This document shows, one piece after another, positions 26,141 to 35,706 of a DNA stretch of 64,000 nucleotides. Every line of letters begins with the position of its first letter. Position 1 is the stretch's first letter. The translations under genes and the position numbers were made by a program. A model generated the notes under the pieces. The model did no database searches and was not told the origin of the DNA. It saw only the letters and a program-made list of their open reading frames with translations. Origin of the DNA: Achromobacter mucicolens (GTDB lineage: Bacteria > Pseudomonadota > Gammaproteobacteria > Burkholderiales > Burkholderiaceae_B); contig NZ_CADIJP010000003.1 of the NCBI RefSeq assembly GCF_902859725.1, forward strand, positions 330,665-394,664. The letters are read 5' to 3'.

Positions 26141-29100
26141 TCAATTGTTTGCTTTTATCAGATTGGACCCGTTGCCGCCCATCGGCACCGAGCGAATGTC
26201 AGGCATGCGGTCCGGATCGGGCCAGTATTCGACCTTGATGATCGCTTCCTGGAAGATGTCGTCATCGACCAGCACCTCGGTGCGCAGCACCGCGCAGCCA
26301 TTGCTGACGTTGAACTTCACGACCTCTTCCCACGGTTTGCTCGTGAACTCGATGGGTTGGCTCCGGTCCTTGCGTATCCAGCGCCACGCATCGGCCCATC
26401 CCGGGCGCGAGGCCATGTTGTCCACGTACTTGTCCATGCGGTCGGCCCACGTTTCCGGCTTGGGCCGGCCTTGCACGAGCTGCGCATTGGAGGGGCCGCG
26501 CGGCTGCAATTCGGGGTCATTCGAACGCATCGACCCCTTGCTGGACACCACGGCGCTGACGCCCTCGCCCACCAGCTTCAGGCTGTAGGCGTAGTCGCTG
26601 TGTTCGGTATAGCCGGGCATCATCACTTCCAGCACCAGCCGGTCACGGCCAAAAATTTCGCCTTGCCACAGGCCCTTCCAGTCCAGCGTCACACGCACGC
26701 CGAACACCGCACGGTTGAACGCATCGAGTTCCTCTTCGCGGTTCTCGAACGGCGGGCGGTCTTTCACGTCTTCATACGCGGCCGAGCGCATGCAGCAACG
26801 GGTGTACCAAATTTCGAGCTCGCTGTCCTTGGCGCTATCGCCCCAGAACTTGAAATACAGGCCCGCCGCAAGCAGGCACAGGCCCAGCACGATCCAGCCC
26901 CAGACCGGAATCCCCAGCAGCACGGTGCCGCCGCTCGTCAACCCGACCATCGCGCTGCCAAACCCGCCGGCGCCCGCCACCACGCCCGCCGCGCTGAAAG
27001 CGCCGCCCAGGCTGACCAGCGACGCGGCCACGCCGGTCAGGCCGGACAGCAACAGGAACATCGAGGAAGTCGCATACGCGCCGCCCGCCTCGTAGTTCTT
27101 GACGTCATATTGATCCACGGCGCTGAGCGCGTTGTTGGCGCCATCCACAAACGTGGCCGCAGCGGCAAACACCGCGCCCGCCGTGCGCACCGTGGCCAGA
27201 CGCATGTTCAGGGTCAGGTTCATCGAATACGCGGTATTCGTGCCCACGCGCGCGCCGATCGCGCCCGCCGTGGCTTCGATCGCCACGCTGCCCACGCCCA
27301 ACACGCCGGACGTGATGCCGAACCACGCCTTGCGCGCCGCCTTCGCATCGCCGATGGCGTCGGCCTTGTTCAAGTCCGACACAGACGTGTACAGGGCCAC
27401 CAGCGTCAACACGCCCGTCGCGCTGGCGTTCTGGCCGTCCCGCGTCTTTGCCCACTTGACCAGCCCCGCCAGCGGCGACATCGTGGGCGCCGGCAAGGCC
27501 AGCACCCTGGGCGGCGACGGCAGGGACAATTGCGGCGAGGCCGCGGGGCGAGAAGGCGGCGGCGCGTTGGCCGCCGCGTTCAGCTGCGCGTCGACCTCCT
27601 CGGGAATGATGTAGTTGATGGTCAGCGGGGTGGACCGTTCGGCCTGCGTGCCGATCCAGCCGGACTGCATGTGCTTGTTCGCGTAGATCCCGCCCCCGCC
27701 GCCGACCGTGACCGACGTCAGATTCGGCTCCCAGACGATCTGGTGCATGTCCGCGATCATTCGCGGCAGCGTCGTCGTATGCGTGCGCACCGCCACCACG
27801 ATGTTCATGCGCGCCGACACGGACAACGTGACGCGCGCCGCCACCCGTTCGGCGATGGGGTCGCCCGACAGGGTCATACGCAAAAGCTGCGTGGCCATGA
27901 AGCGGCCAATGGCCGAGCCCGCCGCCCGCATGGGCGGCAGCTTCCCCTCGGCCGCCCGCAACTTGATCCAATCGTTGTAGCTCTTGACCATCTTGCGCAG
28001 GTTGGACACCTGCTTGGAGATCACCTTGCCTTTGCCTTCCCGGTTCAGGAAGGCCAGCAAGTCGCCATCGTTGCCCGCCAGCGATCGCCATAGCGCCTCG
28101 TAGGTGCCGTCGACCATGTCCTCGTCTTTCAGCGCGTCATCGATGGCCTTGTGCTCGCTGGCCACCGCGCCCGCCCCATCGACGCACATCGCCATGTCGT
28201 CTTCCAGGCGCTCGCCGGCGGCGGCGTCCTTGGGCGAATATGCCTTGCAGGCCAGCCAGAACGTATCGCGGCCATACCACCAGGCCCAGTCCTTGCCCGC
28301 GCCCTCGATCTTGTCGCGCATGCGGGCTATGGCCGCCTTGTTGTCGCTGAGCGTCTTGGCGACCTTGCCGGTGTCGATGCGCTCGCGCAAGCGCTGGCGT
28401 TCGTCGCTGGACGAGTCCATCTGCTTTTCCAGCCCGTCGATGATCTGCGCCACCGCCACCTCGCGCAGCCGGGTGGGCTCCAGATGATGCTCGGCCAGCT
28501 CGCCCATGCACTTGTTGCGCCAGGTGGAAATGTCGGCCAGCACGCCCACCGGGTCGCGCAGCGCCAGCGCCACGCCGCCCTTGGGCGTCATCTGCCGCAT
28601 CTTGCCGGCCATCTCCGCCGCCTGCCCGCCAAATACGCTGACGCCGGGGGTCAGCGTGTTGGCAAACAAGGTCGCCGCGCCGGCGGCGTCCCGGAACTCG
28701 ATCGAATGCTTGGCCAGATTGGCGCCGTCTTCCGCCACGCGAAAGCCGGTTTCGGGCTTGGGGTAGCCCCCCGCCCAGACGGCCTTGGCGTCCAGCTCCA
28801 CCATGACCTTCTTGCGCCAGCGATCATTGCGCGCCAGCTCGCGGCGGATATCCTGCGTCCACCACACGCGCGAATAGCCGACCCACACGCTGCGCGACGC
28901 GTTTGCGGGCGCCTCGACGTTGATCAACGCGGATTCCAGGCCGTGGCCTTCGCGCGTGCACGTGAACGTCGGTTGCTCGGACGGTCGGTTGTCGTCGTCA
29001 ACCGGCACTTCCTTCATCTGCCCCGTTGCCGTGGCCGCGAACGCGCGCCAGCCGTAGCTGCGGCGCGGATCCCACAGGTACACGTAGCCGGCGGTGATGG

Positions 29101-29281
29101 CGCGCAGCATGTAGGCGCCCTGGCGCATGGTCTCGTAGTACAGCTCGGGATCCATGTACACGCCGTCGGGCAAATCGTTCTTGCCGCCCGGCACGTACGC
29201 AATTCGCATCGGCAGGATGGGCAGCCCCGGCCGGCCGCAGAACTTGCCCTTGCAGGGCAACGCGTCGTAGTCAGTCGTCAT
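26141..29281 (-). CDS. VasX-like pore-forming T6SS effector
   Basis: The ATG at 29281 overlaps the adaptor gene stop (ATGA) and gives 1046 residues. The N-terminus (CKGKFCGRPGLPILPMRIAY, then AYMLRAITAGYVYLWDPRR) matches the VasX N-terminal region. The C-terminal half has several long hydrophobic segments: WFGITSGVLGVGSVAIEA, a LLLSGLTGVAASLVSLGG-like cluster, and IPVWGWIVLGLCLLAAGLY. VasX of Vibrio cholerae is delivered by T6SS and forms pores in the target inner membrane. It is encoded after a VgrG and a DUF4123 adaptor, the usual arrangement for delivery, and before a likely immunity gene. A Pro-rich linker lies in the middle (about residues 615-650). Confidence 0.85.
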   Translation of the reverse strand: MTTDYDALPCKGKFCGRPGLPILPMRIAYVPGGKNDLPDGVYMDPELYYETMRQGAYMLRAITAGYVYLWDPRRSYGWRAFAATATGQMKEVPVDDDNRPSEQPTFTCTREGHGLESALINVEAPANASRSVWVGYSRVWWTQDIRRELARNDRWRKKVMVELDAKAVWAGGYPKPETGFRVAEDGANLAKHSIEFRDAAGAATLFANTLTPGVSVFGGQAAEMAGKMRQMTPKGGVALALRDPVGVLADISTWRNKCMGELAEHHLEPTRLREVAVAQIIDGLEKQMDSSSDERQRLRERIDTGKVAKTLSDNKAAIARMRDKIEGAGKDWAWWYGRDTFWLACKAYSPKDAAAGERLEDDMAMCVDGAGAVASEHKAIDDALKDEDMVDGTYEALWRSLAGNDGDLLAFLNREGKGKVISKQVSNLRKMVKSYNDWIKLRAAEGKLPPMRAAGSAIGRFMATQLLRMTLSGDPIAERVAARVTLSVSARMNIVVAVRTHTTTLPRMIADMHQIVWEPNLTSVTVGGGGGIYANKHMQSGWIGTQAERSTPLTINYIIPEEVDAQLNAAANAPPPSRPAASPQLSLPSPPRVLALPAPTMSPLAGLVKWAKTRDGQNASATGVLTLVALYTSVSDLNKADAIGDAKAARKAWFGITSGVLGVGSVAIEATAGAIGARVGTNTAYSMNLTLNMRLATVRTAGAVFAAAATFVDGANNALSAVDQYDVKNYEAGGAYATSSMFLLLSGLTGVAASLVSLGGAFSAAGVVAGAGGFGSAMVGLTSGGTVLLGIPVWGWIVLGLCLLAAGLYFKFWGDSAKDSELEIWYTRCCMRSAAYEDVKDRPPFENREEELDAFNRAVFGVRVTLDWKGLWQGEIFGRDRLVLEVMMPGYTEHSDYAYSLKLVGEGVSAVVSSKGSMRSNDPELQPRGPSNAQLVQGRPKPETWADRMDKYVDNMASRPGWADAWRWIRKDRSQPIEFTSKPWEEVVKFNVSNGCAVLRTEVLVDDDIFQEAIIKVEYWPDPDRMPDIRSVPMGGNGSNLIKANN

Positions 29282-30240
29282 GCTTGCAGATCCTCCCGCG
29301 CGTGCGCCTCTTGCGCAAACCGCTGCCAATCCTCGTCGTCCATGTCCTGCGCGGCGCCGCGCAGGCGGCCGCCTTCTTCTTGCACCTCGCGCAGCAAGGC
29401 CGCGAAGGACGGCGCACGTTCCAGCGGCGCGTCCAGGCGCACACGCCAGGCGGCGAACAGCGCCGCGTCTTCATCGTCGTCAATCCCGCAATCCGCGGCC
29501 GCGTCCAGCGCGCGGCGAACCGCGTCCAGCACGGACGGCCCCACGCACAGGCCTTTCGCGTTCAAGCGCTGCAGCACCGCGTTGATGCGTCCCAGCCGCG
29601 CAAGGCGCGGCCAGTCAGGCGTCACGGTCTGCATCGGACCCGGCACATCGGGCAGCACCTGCCAGCGCGCAAAGCCGTCTATCGTCATCCACGTGACGCC
29701 CGGTATCCACGAGGCGGGCGCCGTGCCCGCATACAGCTCGCTCTGGTACTGCGTGGTGCGTGGATCCCAGAATCGCAGGATGCGCACGCGCGCCTGCGCG
29801 TCGCGCAAACGGGCGCGCAGCGCGAGCCGCTGCGCCACTTCGGCCAGCGGCAGGTCCGTGGCCAGCCACGCCGCCATCGACCGCGGGCGCTTGGCGGCGG
29901 GCGCGGGACGCAAGGCTTCGTCCACCGCCACGCGGATGCTGGCGTTGATCAGCCGCTCATGGCGGATCTCGTCCGGCACCTCTGCCAGATACAGCGGTGG
30001 CGCGGCCGCGCCCTGCGAGATCAGATCGACCTCGCGTCGCGCCAATCCCGCAGCCGCGATGTCGTCGGCCAGCGGATCGGCCAAGGTGGAATCGCACAAG
30101 AGCAGCACGCGCCGGCTGGCGCGGCCGTCCAGCACCGCCCGCAAGCCCGCGATGGCGCGTTCGACACAGTCCTCGGCGCGAGGCGGTTCCCAACGTCCTT
30201 GAGACGCTTGCGCAAGACGGGGCGTTGACGATGCCATCAT
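29278..30240 (-). CDS. DUF4123 T6SS effector adaptor/chaperone
   Basis: This 320-residue soluble protein has the DUF4123 layout: VLLLCDSTLADPLADDI at the front, then YLAEVPDE and ILRFWDPRTTQYQ in the middle. DUF4123 (TEC/Tap-1/VasW) proteins bind an effector and load it on a VgrG. Its start overlaps the VgrG stop and its stop overlaps the effector start, so vgrG, adaptor and effector form one translationally coupled unit. It is therefore expected to be specific for the VasX-like protein. Confidence 0.85.
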   Translation of the reverse strand: MMASSTPRLAQASQGRWEPPRAEDCVERAIAGLRAVLDGRASRRVLLLCDSTLADPLADDIAAAGLARREVDLISQGAAAPPLYLAEVPDEIRHERLINASIRVAVDEALRPAPAAKRPRSMAAWLATDLPLAEVAQRLALRARLRDAQARVRILRFWDPRTTQYQSELYAGTAPASWIPGVTWMTIDGFARWQVLPDVPGPMQTVTPDWPRLARLGRINAVLQRLNAKGLCVGPSVLDAVRRALDAAADCGIDDDEDAALFAAWRVRLDAPLERAPSFAALLREVQEEGGRLRGAAQDMDDEDWQRFAQEAHAREDLQA

Positions 30241-32954
30241 GCCGCCAATGCGCCGCTGCCGGCCGCGTCTTCGAGCGCCGCGGCGCAGCCTTCCATATCG
30301 CCCTGCGGCGGCTGCGCCGGGCCGGTTCCGCTTTGCGGTCCCACCCAGTTATGCACACCCGCCTTCAATTCCACCTTGCCTGGCGCATGCAATTGAATCC
30401 CGCCGCCCTCGATCCGCATGTACGCGCCGGCCGCGGTGGCCAGCACCTTTTTCGATGCGTTCACGTCCACGGCGCCTTGGGCCGAGGCCAGCGTCACCGA
30501 CTTCTCGGCGGCCAGGCGCATGCGCGCCTTCTGGCTTTGCATCCGCAACTGCCCGCCTGCCGCGTGCAACCGGATCCCTTTCTCCGGCACGGCCCGGCCG
30601 TCGCCGCCCAAGCCTTTGGTGAACAAGACCACGCCCTGCGCCACGCACAGGGACAGGTGCGCGCCGGCGGCCCAGTTCACGTCCGGCGCCACCTGGCACA
30701 AGGTGGCGCCCGCCACGGCAAACGCGTTCTTTGGCGTGTACTGGCCAATGCCCTTCGGGGCGCTGACCTGGATGTGCGGCAGGCTGTACGCCGGCACCTG
30801 CGCGCCCTCCTCGGCGCGGGTGCCTTCGATGATCTTGCGCACGGCGTCCAGTTCATCCAGCGGACGCGTCTTGTCGCCGTCGCCGGACAACTTCGCTTCC
30901 TGGCGCGCCGCCGTGGCCGACAGCTCTTTGGCCTGCTCGATGGCCTTTTCCATCTGCTGGATGGCCGGCTCGCTATCCAGCAGGCCGCCCGTCGCGCCCT
31001 CGCGCTTGTCCGCGCTGATCAGCAGGCCCTCGCCCGCGCGCAACGCCACTGCCTCGCTGGTCGCCAGTTCCGCACCATGTCCCAGGTCCGACAGCCGCTC
31101 GTTGTCGCGCTGCTGCTTCAGGTGGCCCAGGTTCAGCCGCGCCTCGGCCTGCGTGGTCGATGCCGTCAGGCGCGACTGTCCCGGCGTGTCGTCCTGCACC
31201 AACTGGTTGTAGCCGCCCATGCCCTGCCCGCTATCGGCCAGCGCCTGTGTCTTGAAGCCCGACATCACCACGTTGTGCGCGTGCCCGGCCTCGCTGCCCG
31301 CGAACCAGGCAGGCGCGTTGCCGGTGGCCTTGGCCGCGCCGGCCTGCACCTGGTTGTTGGCGGCGTTCTCGCTGCCCGCGCCGTTATACAGCGCGCCAAC
31401 CACCACCGGCCGGTCGATGTCGCCGTGCATAAACTGCACCAGCACCTCCTGGCCCAGGCGGGGCACGAAGTGACCGCCCCAGTCCGATCCCGCCACCGGT
31501 TCGGCCACGCGCACCCACGTGCCCAGCGCGTCGCTGGCCGGCGCGTTGTCTTCGCCCGCGGGGTGATCCTGGCGATTGCTGGACGCGCTGCCGCGCTGCC
31601 AATGGAATTGGATCTTGATGCGATGGTCGCGGTCCGTATGGACCGGATCATTCGCCCCGACCACCAGCGCCGTCTGCGCGCCGTGCACGGTGGGACGGGG
31701 ATGCAGACGCGCGCCGTGGCCATCCAGCGTGCTGGGACGGTACTCCAGCGTGGCGGCGATCGCCTCGAAGCGGTTGCGATAGAAATCCGCCCCGGCGCCA
31801 TCGGCGTTGTCTTGGTCCTGGTTTTCCCCTGCCGCGCCCAGGGCGTCGGCCACCGCCCGGCCCAGGCTTTCATCGAAATTGTTGCGGGCCTCGTGCGCGA
31901 TGCGCAGCACCACGAATTCCGCACCCGCCCCCTGCGACGGCCCGAAATGCCCCGTCAGCGTAAAGCGCTGCCCCGGGGCCAAGGTGCGCGCTGTGCCCTC
32001 GCCTTCATGCAACGACTGGCGCACCCGCTGCGCGGCCAACGCGTTGTGCGCCAGCCGCTCGCCTTGGGCGCCGTCTTCGAACAGATACTGGCCGGGGTAG
32101 TCCGAATCCGCCAGTTCCACGGCGTTGGCCAGCTTGTCCTCGACTTGCGCGCTGACCCGCCGCGCCTGCATCGCGCGGTAATCCCACGTGGCCAGCCGCA
32201 CGGCGTTGGTGCGCCACGCGCGGCGCTGGCGCCACGCCTGGATGGTGTCTTCGGTTTCGGTCGCGTCCGCCCGCTGGAACTTGATGCTGTCTTGCGGCCC
32301 GGCCTTGAATGCGCCGTTGTGGTCGGCAATGACCACGGTATGGCCGCCCGGCGCGCCGTCACCGGCCTCGTGCTCGACCCAATAGAAGAGCCCCTCTTCG
32401 GCCAGCAGCCGCTCGACAAAGGCGTAGTCGGTCTCGCGGTACTGAATGGTCAGGCTGCGCTTGGCGTAAGCGTCCCGGTCCTTCACTTCCCAGCGCCACT
32501 GCGCCGCCACCGCGCCCTGCCCGTTGTAGTCCCCGAACACGCTGTCCACGATGTCGATCACCGACAAGTCCTGGAAGGCGAAGCTGTCGCGGCGCTGGCG
32601 CAGCAGCGCCAGCCACGGCTCGATGCGCAGCCGGTAGCGCGCGAAGCCGCCGTTGGCCCCTTCAAAGCGCGCCTCCGTCACCAGGCCGCACCACACGCGA
32701 TGCGCGTCGCGGCCCAAGGCCGTTTGCAGCTTTACCTGCGCCGGCTGGCCGATCAGCGACTTCAGCGGCACATGCGCATCGTCCGACAGCGCATCGACCA
32801 TCAGCGCAAAGCCGCCATCGCTCAGTTGCTCGGTGCCCTGAAGACGCTCGGCCAGCAGCTTGTCCGGCCCCAGCGGCGTGCACAGGTCGAGCAGGCGGTC
32901 GGCCTGCGTGAAGCCCGCGCCCAATGGGCTGGCGGCGGCAAGTGTCTGAGCCAT
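30237..32954 (-). CDS. vgrG: T6SS spike protein VgrG with DUF2345 extension
   Basis: This 905-residue protein has the gp27-like N-terminus (RDSFAFQDLSVIDIVDSVF; TIQYRETDYAFVERLLAEEG) and the gp5-like OB region (HRIKIQFHWQRG; GTWVRVAEPVAGSDWGGHFV; EVLVQFMHGDIDRPVVVGAL). A C-terminal DUF2345 region follows (KGIRLHAAGGQLRMQSQKAR). No extra catalytic domain is visible. It would form the trimeric tip that carries the VasX-like effector through the coupled adaptor. It starts 25 bp after clpV, so it is transcribed with the core operon. Confidence 0.93.
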   Translation of the reverse strand: MAQTLAAASPLGAGFTQADRLLDLCTPLGPDKLLAERLQGTEQLSDGGFALMVDALSDDAHVPLKSLIGQPAQVKLQTALGRDAHRVWCGLVTEARFEGANGGFARYRLRIEPWLALLRQRRDSFAFQDLSVIDIVDSVFGDYNGQGAVAAQWRWEVKDRDAYAKRSLTIQYRETDYAFVERLLAEEGLFYWVEHEAGDGAPGGHTVVIADHNGAFKAGPQDSIKFQRADATETEDTIQAWRQRRAWRTNAVRLATWDYRAMQARRVSAQVEDKLANAVELADSDYPGQYLFEDGAQGERLAHNALAAQRVRQSLHEGEGTARTLAPGQRFTLTGHFGPSQGAGAEFVVLRIAHEARNNFDESLGRAVADALGAAGENQDQDNADGAGADFYRNRFEAIAATLEYRPSTLDGHGARLHPRPTVHGAQTALVVGANDPVHTDRDHRIKIQFHWQRGSASSNRQDHPAGEDNAPASDALGTWVRVAEPVAGSDWGGHFVPRLGQEVLVQFMHGDIDRPVVVGALYNGAGSENAANNQVQAGAAKATGNAPAWFAGSEAGHAHNVVMSGFKTQALADSGQGMGGYNQLVQDDTPGQSRLTASTTQAEARLNLGHLKQQRDNERLSDLGHGAELATSEAVALRAGEGLLISADKREGATGGLLDSEPAIQQMEKAIEQAKELSATAARQEAKLSGDGDKTRPLDELDAVRKIIEGTRAEEGAQVPAYSLPHIQVSAPKGIGQYTPKNAFAVAGATLCQVAPDVNWAAGAHLSLCVAQGVVLFTKGLGGDGRAVPEKGIRLHAAGGQLRMQSQKARMRLAAEKSVTLASAQGAVDVNASKKVLATAAGAYMRIEGGGIQLHAPGKVELKAGVHNWVGPQSGTGPAQPPQGDMEGCAAALEDAAGSGALAA

Positions 32955-32979
32955 GTTGGCGTAACCTCTCTGTCTTGAA

Positions 32980-35685
32980 TCAGCTCATGCGGAAGCGGAA
33001 TTCGCCGTTCTTGCCCGCACTGACACGGATCTTGGCGATCGCCTCACCTTGCGCCATGCGGCTGAGGACCTGCCCGGCAATCTCGGGCAGCAGCGTTCCA
33101 TTGAGGATGTGATCGACATTGCGCGCCCCCGTGTCCACTTCGGTGCAGCGGGCCAGCACCGCCTCGACCAGCGCCTCATCCCATTCGAACACCGCGCGGT
33201 GCGTGGCCGCCACGCGGCGCGCGATGCGGCCCAGCTTCAGTTCGATGATGTGCGCCAGCGCGTCATCGTCCACGGGGAAGTAAGGAATGGTCTTCATGCG
33301 GCCCAGGAAGGCCGGCTTGAATGCCTTGTACAACTGCGGCATCAACAGCTCGGACAAGGCGTCCGGCGTCGGGCGCTCCGCGGCCGGCTTGTTCAGGCAC
33401 GCCTGCATGATGGCGCTGGAGCCGACGTTCGACGTCAGGATGATCAGCGTGTTGCGGAAGTCGATTTCGCGCCCCTCCGCGTCGTCCATCACACCCTTGT
33501 CAAAGACCTGGAAGAACAGCTCCAGCACATCGGGGTGAGCCTTTTCGATTTCATCCAGCAGCACCACGCTGTAGGGCTGGCGGCGCACCGCCTCGGTCAG
33601 CACGCCGCCTTCGCCGTAGCCCACATAGCCCGGCGGCGAGCCCTTCAGGCCCGAAATGCTGTGGGCCTCCTGGTACTCGCTCATGTTGATCGTGACGAGC
33701 TTGCGTTCGCCGCCATAAAGAATGTCGGCCAGCGCCAGCGCGGTCTCGGTCTTGCCCACGCCCGACGGACCCACGAACAGGAACACGCCCTTGGGCTTGT
33801 CCGGGTCTTCCAGCCCGGCGCGCGCCGTGCGAACGCGCTGCGCGATGGCCTCCAGCGCGTGGTCCTGCCCGATCACCCGTTCGGCCAGCAGCGGCTGCAA
33901 TTGCAGCACCGTGCGGATCTCGTCGTTGACCATGCGGCCCAGCGGAATCCCGGTCCATGCCGAGATGATCTCGGCCACGATCTGCGCGTCCACGCAGGCC
34001 GGCACCAGGGGCTGTTCGCCTTGCAACGCCCGCAGCTCGTCCATCAAGCCCGCCAGACGCTGCTGCGCGGGCGTCAGCGGCACGGCCTGCGCGGCCTTGC
34101 GGCGCGACGAGGACGGCGGCGTCCCCGCGGACGCCTCCGCGGCCGCTTCCTGCGGCGCGGTCTCCAGCTCCGCCCGCAAGGCGTGTATCCGCTCCACCAG
34201 GTCCATTTCCGCCGCATGGCGCGACTCGGCATCGGCCAAAGTCTGCGTAACCGCCGCGATCTCGTCGCGCAATTCGTCCAGGCGCGCGTGCGACGCACCC
34301 GTGGCGGCTTCGCGCTGCAACGCCGCCTGTTCGGCGCGAAGGCGCGTCAGGCGATGCCGCGCATCATCGATCAAGGCCGGCGTGGCGCTGCGGCCCAACG
34401 CCACGCGCGCGCACGCCGTATCCAGCACACTGACCGCCTTATCGGGCAACTGGCGGCCGGTGATGTAGCGATGCGACAGCCGGGCCGCCGCGCTGATCGC
34501 TTCGTCCAGGATGCGCACACCGAAATGGCGCTCCATCAGCGGCGCCATGCCGCGCAACATCGACGCGGCCAGCGTCTCGTCCGGTTCCTCCACCTTGATT
34601 ACCTGGAAGCGGCGCGCCAGCGCGGCGTCCTTCTCGAAGAACTTCTTGTATTCGCTCCAGGTGGTCGCGGCGATGGTGCGCAGTTCGCCGCGCGCCAGGG
34701 CCGGCTTGAGCAGGTTGGCCGCGTCGTTCTGCCCCGCCTGCCCGCCCGCGCCGATCATGGTGTGGGCTTCATCGATGAACAGGATGATGGGCGACGGACT
34801 CTTCTTGACCTCGTCGATGACGTTCTTCAAGCGGTTCTCGAACTCGCCCTTGACGCTGGCGCCCGCTTGCAGCAGACCCATGTCCAGCGTGCGCAGCGTC
34901 ACCTCGGCCAGCGCGGGCGGCACGTCGCCCGAGACGATGCGCAGCGCCAATCCCTCGACCACCGCCGTCTTGCCCACGCCCGCCTCGCCGGTCAGGATGG
35001 GGTTGTTCTGCCGCCGCCGCGTCAGGATGTCGATCATCTGGCGGATCTCGGCGTCCCGCCCGATCACCGGGTCGATCTTGCCCTCGCGGGCGCGTTCGGT
35101 CAGGTTCGTGGTGTATTGGTCCAGGGCCGGGGTGGCCGACAGCGCGGGCGCCGGCTGGCCAGCGTCGCCCTGCGGCCCCGCGCCATCGGCAAAACCCACG
35201 GCTTGCCCGGCCTCTTCCGAACCGGCCGTCAAGGCAGCAAAGTCATGCTTTAACGCATCCAGCCGGAACGATTCGAACAGCGTCGATCCGCGCCGCGCCA
35301 GTTGCGCCAGATCGGGCTCGGTCAGCAGGGCCAGCAACAGGTGGCCGGACCGGATGCGCGTCGTCTGGGTATCGAGCGACGCAATCAGCCACGCGTGTTC
35401 AAACAGCTTGGGTAGATGCGGCGAAAACACCGGGGTGCGCGTATTGCCGTTCTTGAAGCGGCCGATTTCCGCATTCAGGTCCGCCTCCAACGCGTCGGTC
35501 TTGATGTGGCAACGCTGCGCGATGACGCTCACGTCGCTGGCCGGCTTTTCCAGCAAGGCCAGAAACAGATGCTCCAGATCCACTTCGTAGTGGCCTTGCG
35601 CCATGCACAGGCTGGCGGCGCGTTCGGCGGCCTGGCGGCAGGTCTGGTTGAGCTTTCCGATCAAGGTCTTCAGCGGTGTGGCCAT
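32980..35685 (-). CDS. clpV: T6SS sheath-disassembly ATPase ClpV (TssH)
   Basis: This 901-residue AAA+ ATPase has two nucleotide-binding modules: Walker A GEAGVGKTAVVEG in the first and GPSGVGKTETALAL in the second, with Walker B FIDEAHTMIG and LLDEIEKAHPDVL. The ClpV/ClpB-type N domain and a middle coiled coil (about residues 400-520) are present. It recycles contracted TssB/TssC sheath. Its place after tssG and before vgrG fits the core T6SS operon. A Ser/Ala-rich insertion near residues 510-535 lengthens the middle region. Confidence 0.95.
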   Translation of the reverse strand: MATPLKTLIGKLNQTCRQAAERAASLCMAQGHYEVDLEHLFLALLEKPASDVSVIAQRCHIKTDALEADLNAEIGRFKNGNTRTPVFSPHLPKLFEHAWLIASLDTQTTRIRSGHLLLALLTEPDLAQLARRGSTLFESFRLDALKHDFAALTAGSEEAGQAVGFADGAGPQGDAGQPAPALSATPALDQYTTNLTERAREGKIDPVIGRDAEIRQMIDILTRRRQNNPILTGEAGVGKTAVVEGLALRIVSGDVPPALAEVTLRTLDMGLLQAGASVKGEFENRLKNVIDEVKKSPSPIILFIDEAHTMIGAGGQAGQNDAANLLKPALARGELRTIAATTWSEYKKFFEKDAALARRFQVIKVEEPDETLAASMLRGMAPLMERHFGVRILDEAISAAARLSHRYITGRQLPDKAVSVLDTACARVALGRSATPALIDDARHRLTRLRAEQAALQREAATGASHARLDELRDEIAAVTQTLADAESRHAAEMDLVERIHALRAELETAPQEAAAEASAGTPPSSSRRKAAQAVPLTPAQQRLAGLMDELRALQGEQPLVPACVDAQIVAEIISAWTGIPLGRMVNDEIRTVLQLQPLLAERVIGQDHALEAIAQRVRTARAGLEDPDKPKGVFLFVGPSGVGKTETALALADILYGGERKLVTINMSEYQEAHSISGLKGSPPGYVGYGEGGVLTEAVRRQPYSVVLLDEIEKAHPDVLELFFQVFDKGVMDDAEGREIDFRNTLIILTSNVGSSAIMQACLNKPAAERPTPDALSELLMPQLYKAFKPAFLGRMKTIPYFPVDDDALAHIIELKLGRIARRVAATHRAVFEWDEALVEAVLARCTEVDTGARNVDHILNGTLLPEIAGQVLSRMAQGEAIAKIRVSAGKNGEFRFRMS

Positions 35686-35706
35686 GAGTCTCTGAGGGTG
35701 ATGGGG

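Noticed and set aside
25448-28093. Plus-strand frame of 881 codons opposite the VasX-like gene and its neighbour
   Set aside because: Arg/His/Gln-rich composition, no motifs; the minus-strand genes have clear family features.
29997-32978. Plus-strand frame of 993 codons opposite vgrG
   Set aside because: Shadow of the VgrG frame, without domain content.
33049-35253. Plus-strand frame of 734 codons opposite clpV
   Set aside because: Shadow frame; ClpV motifs on the minus strand are complete.
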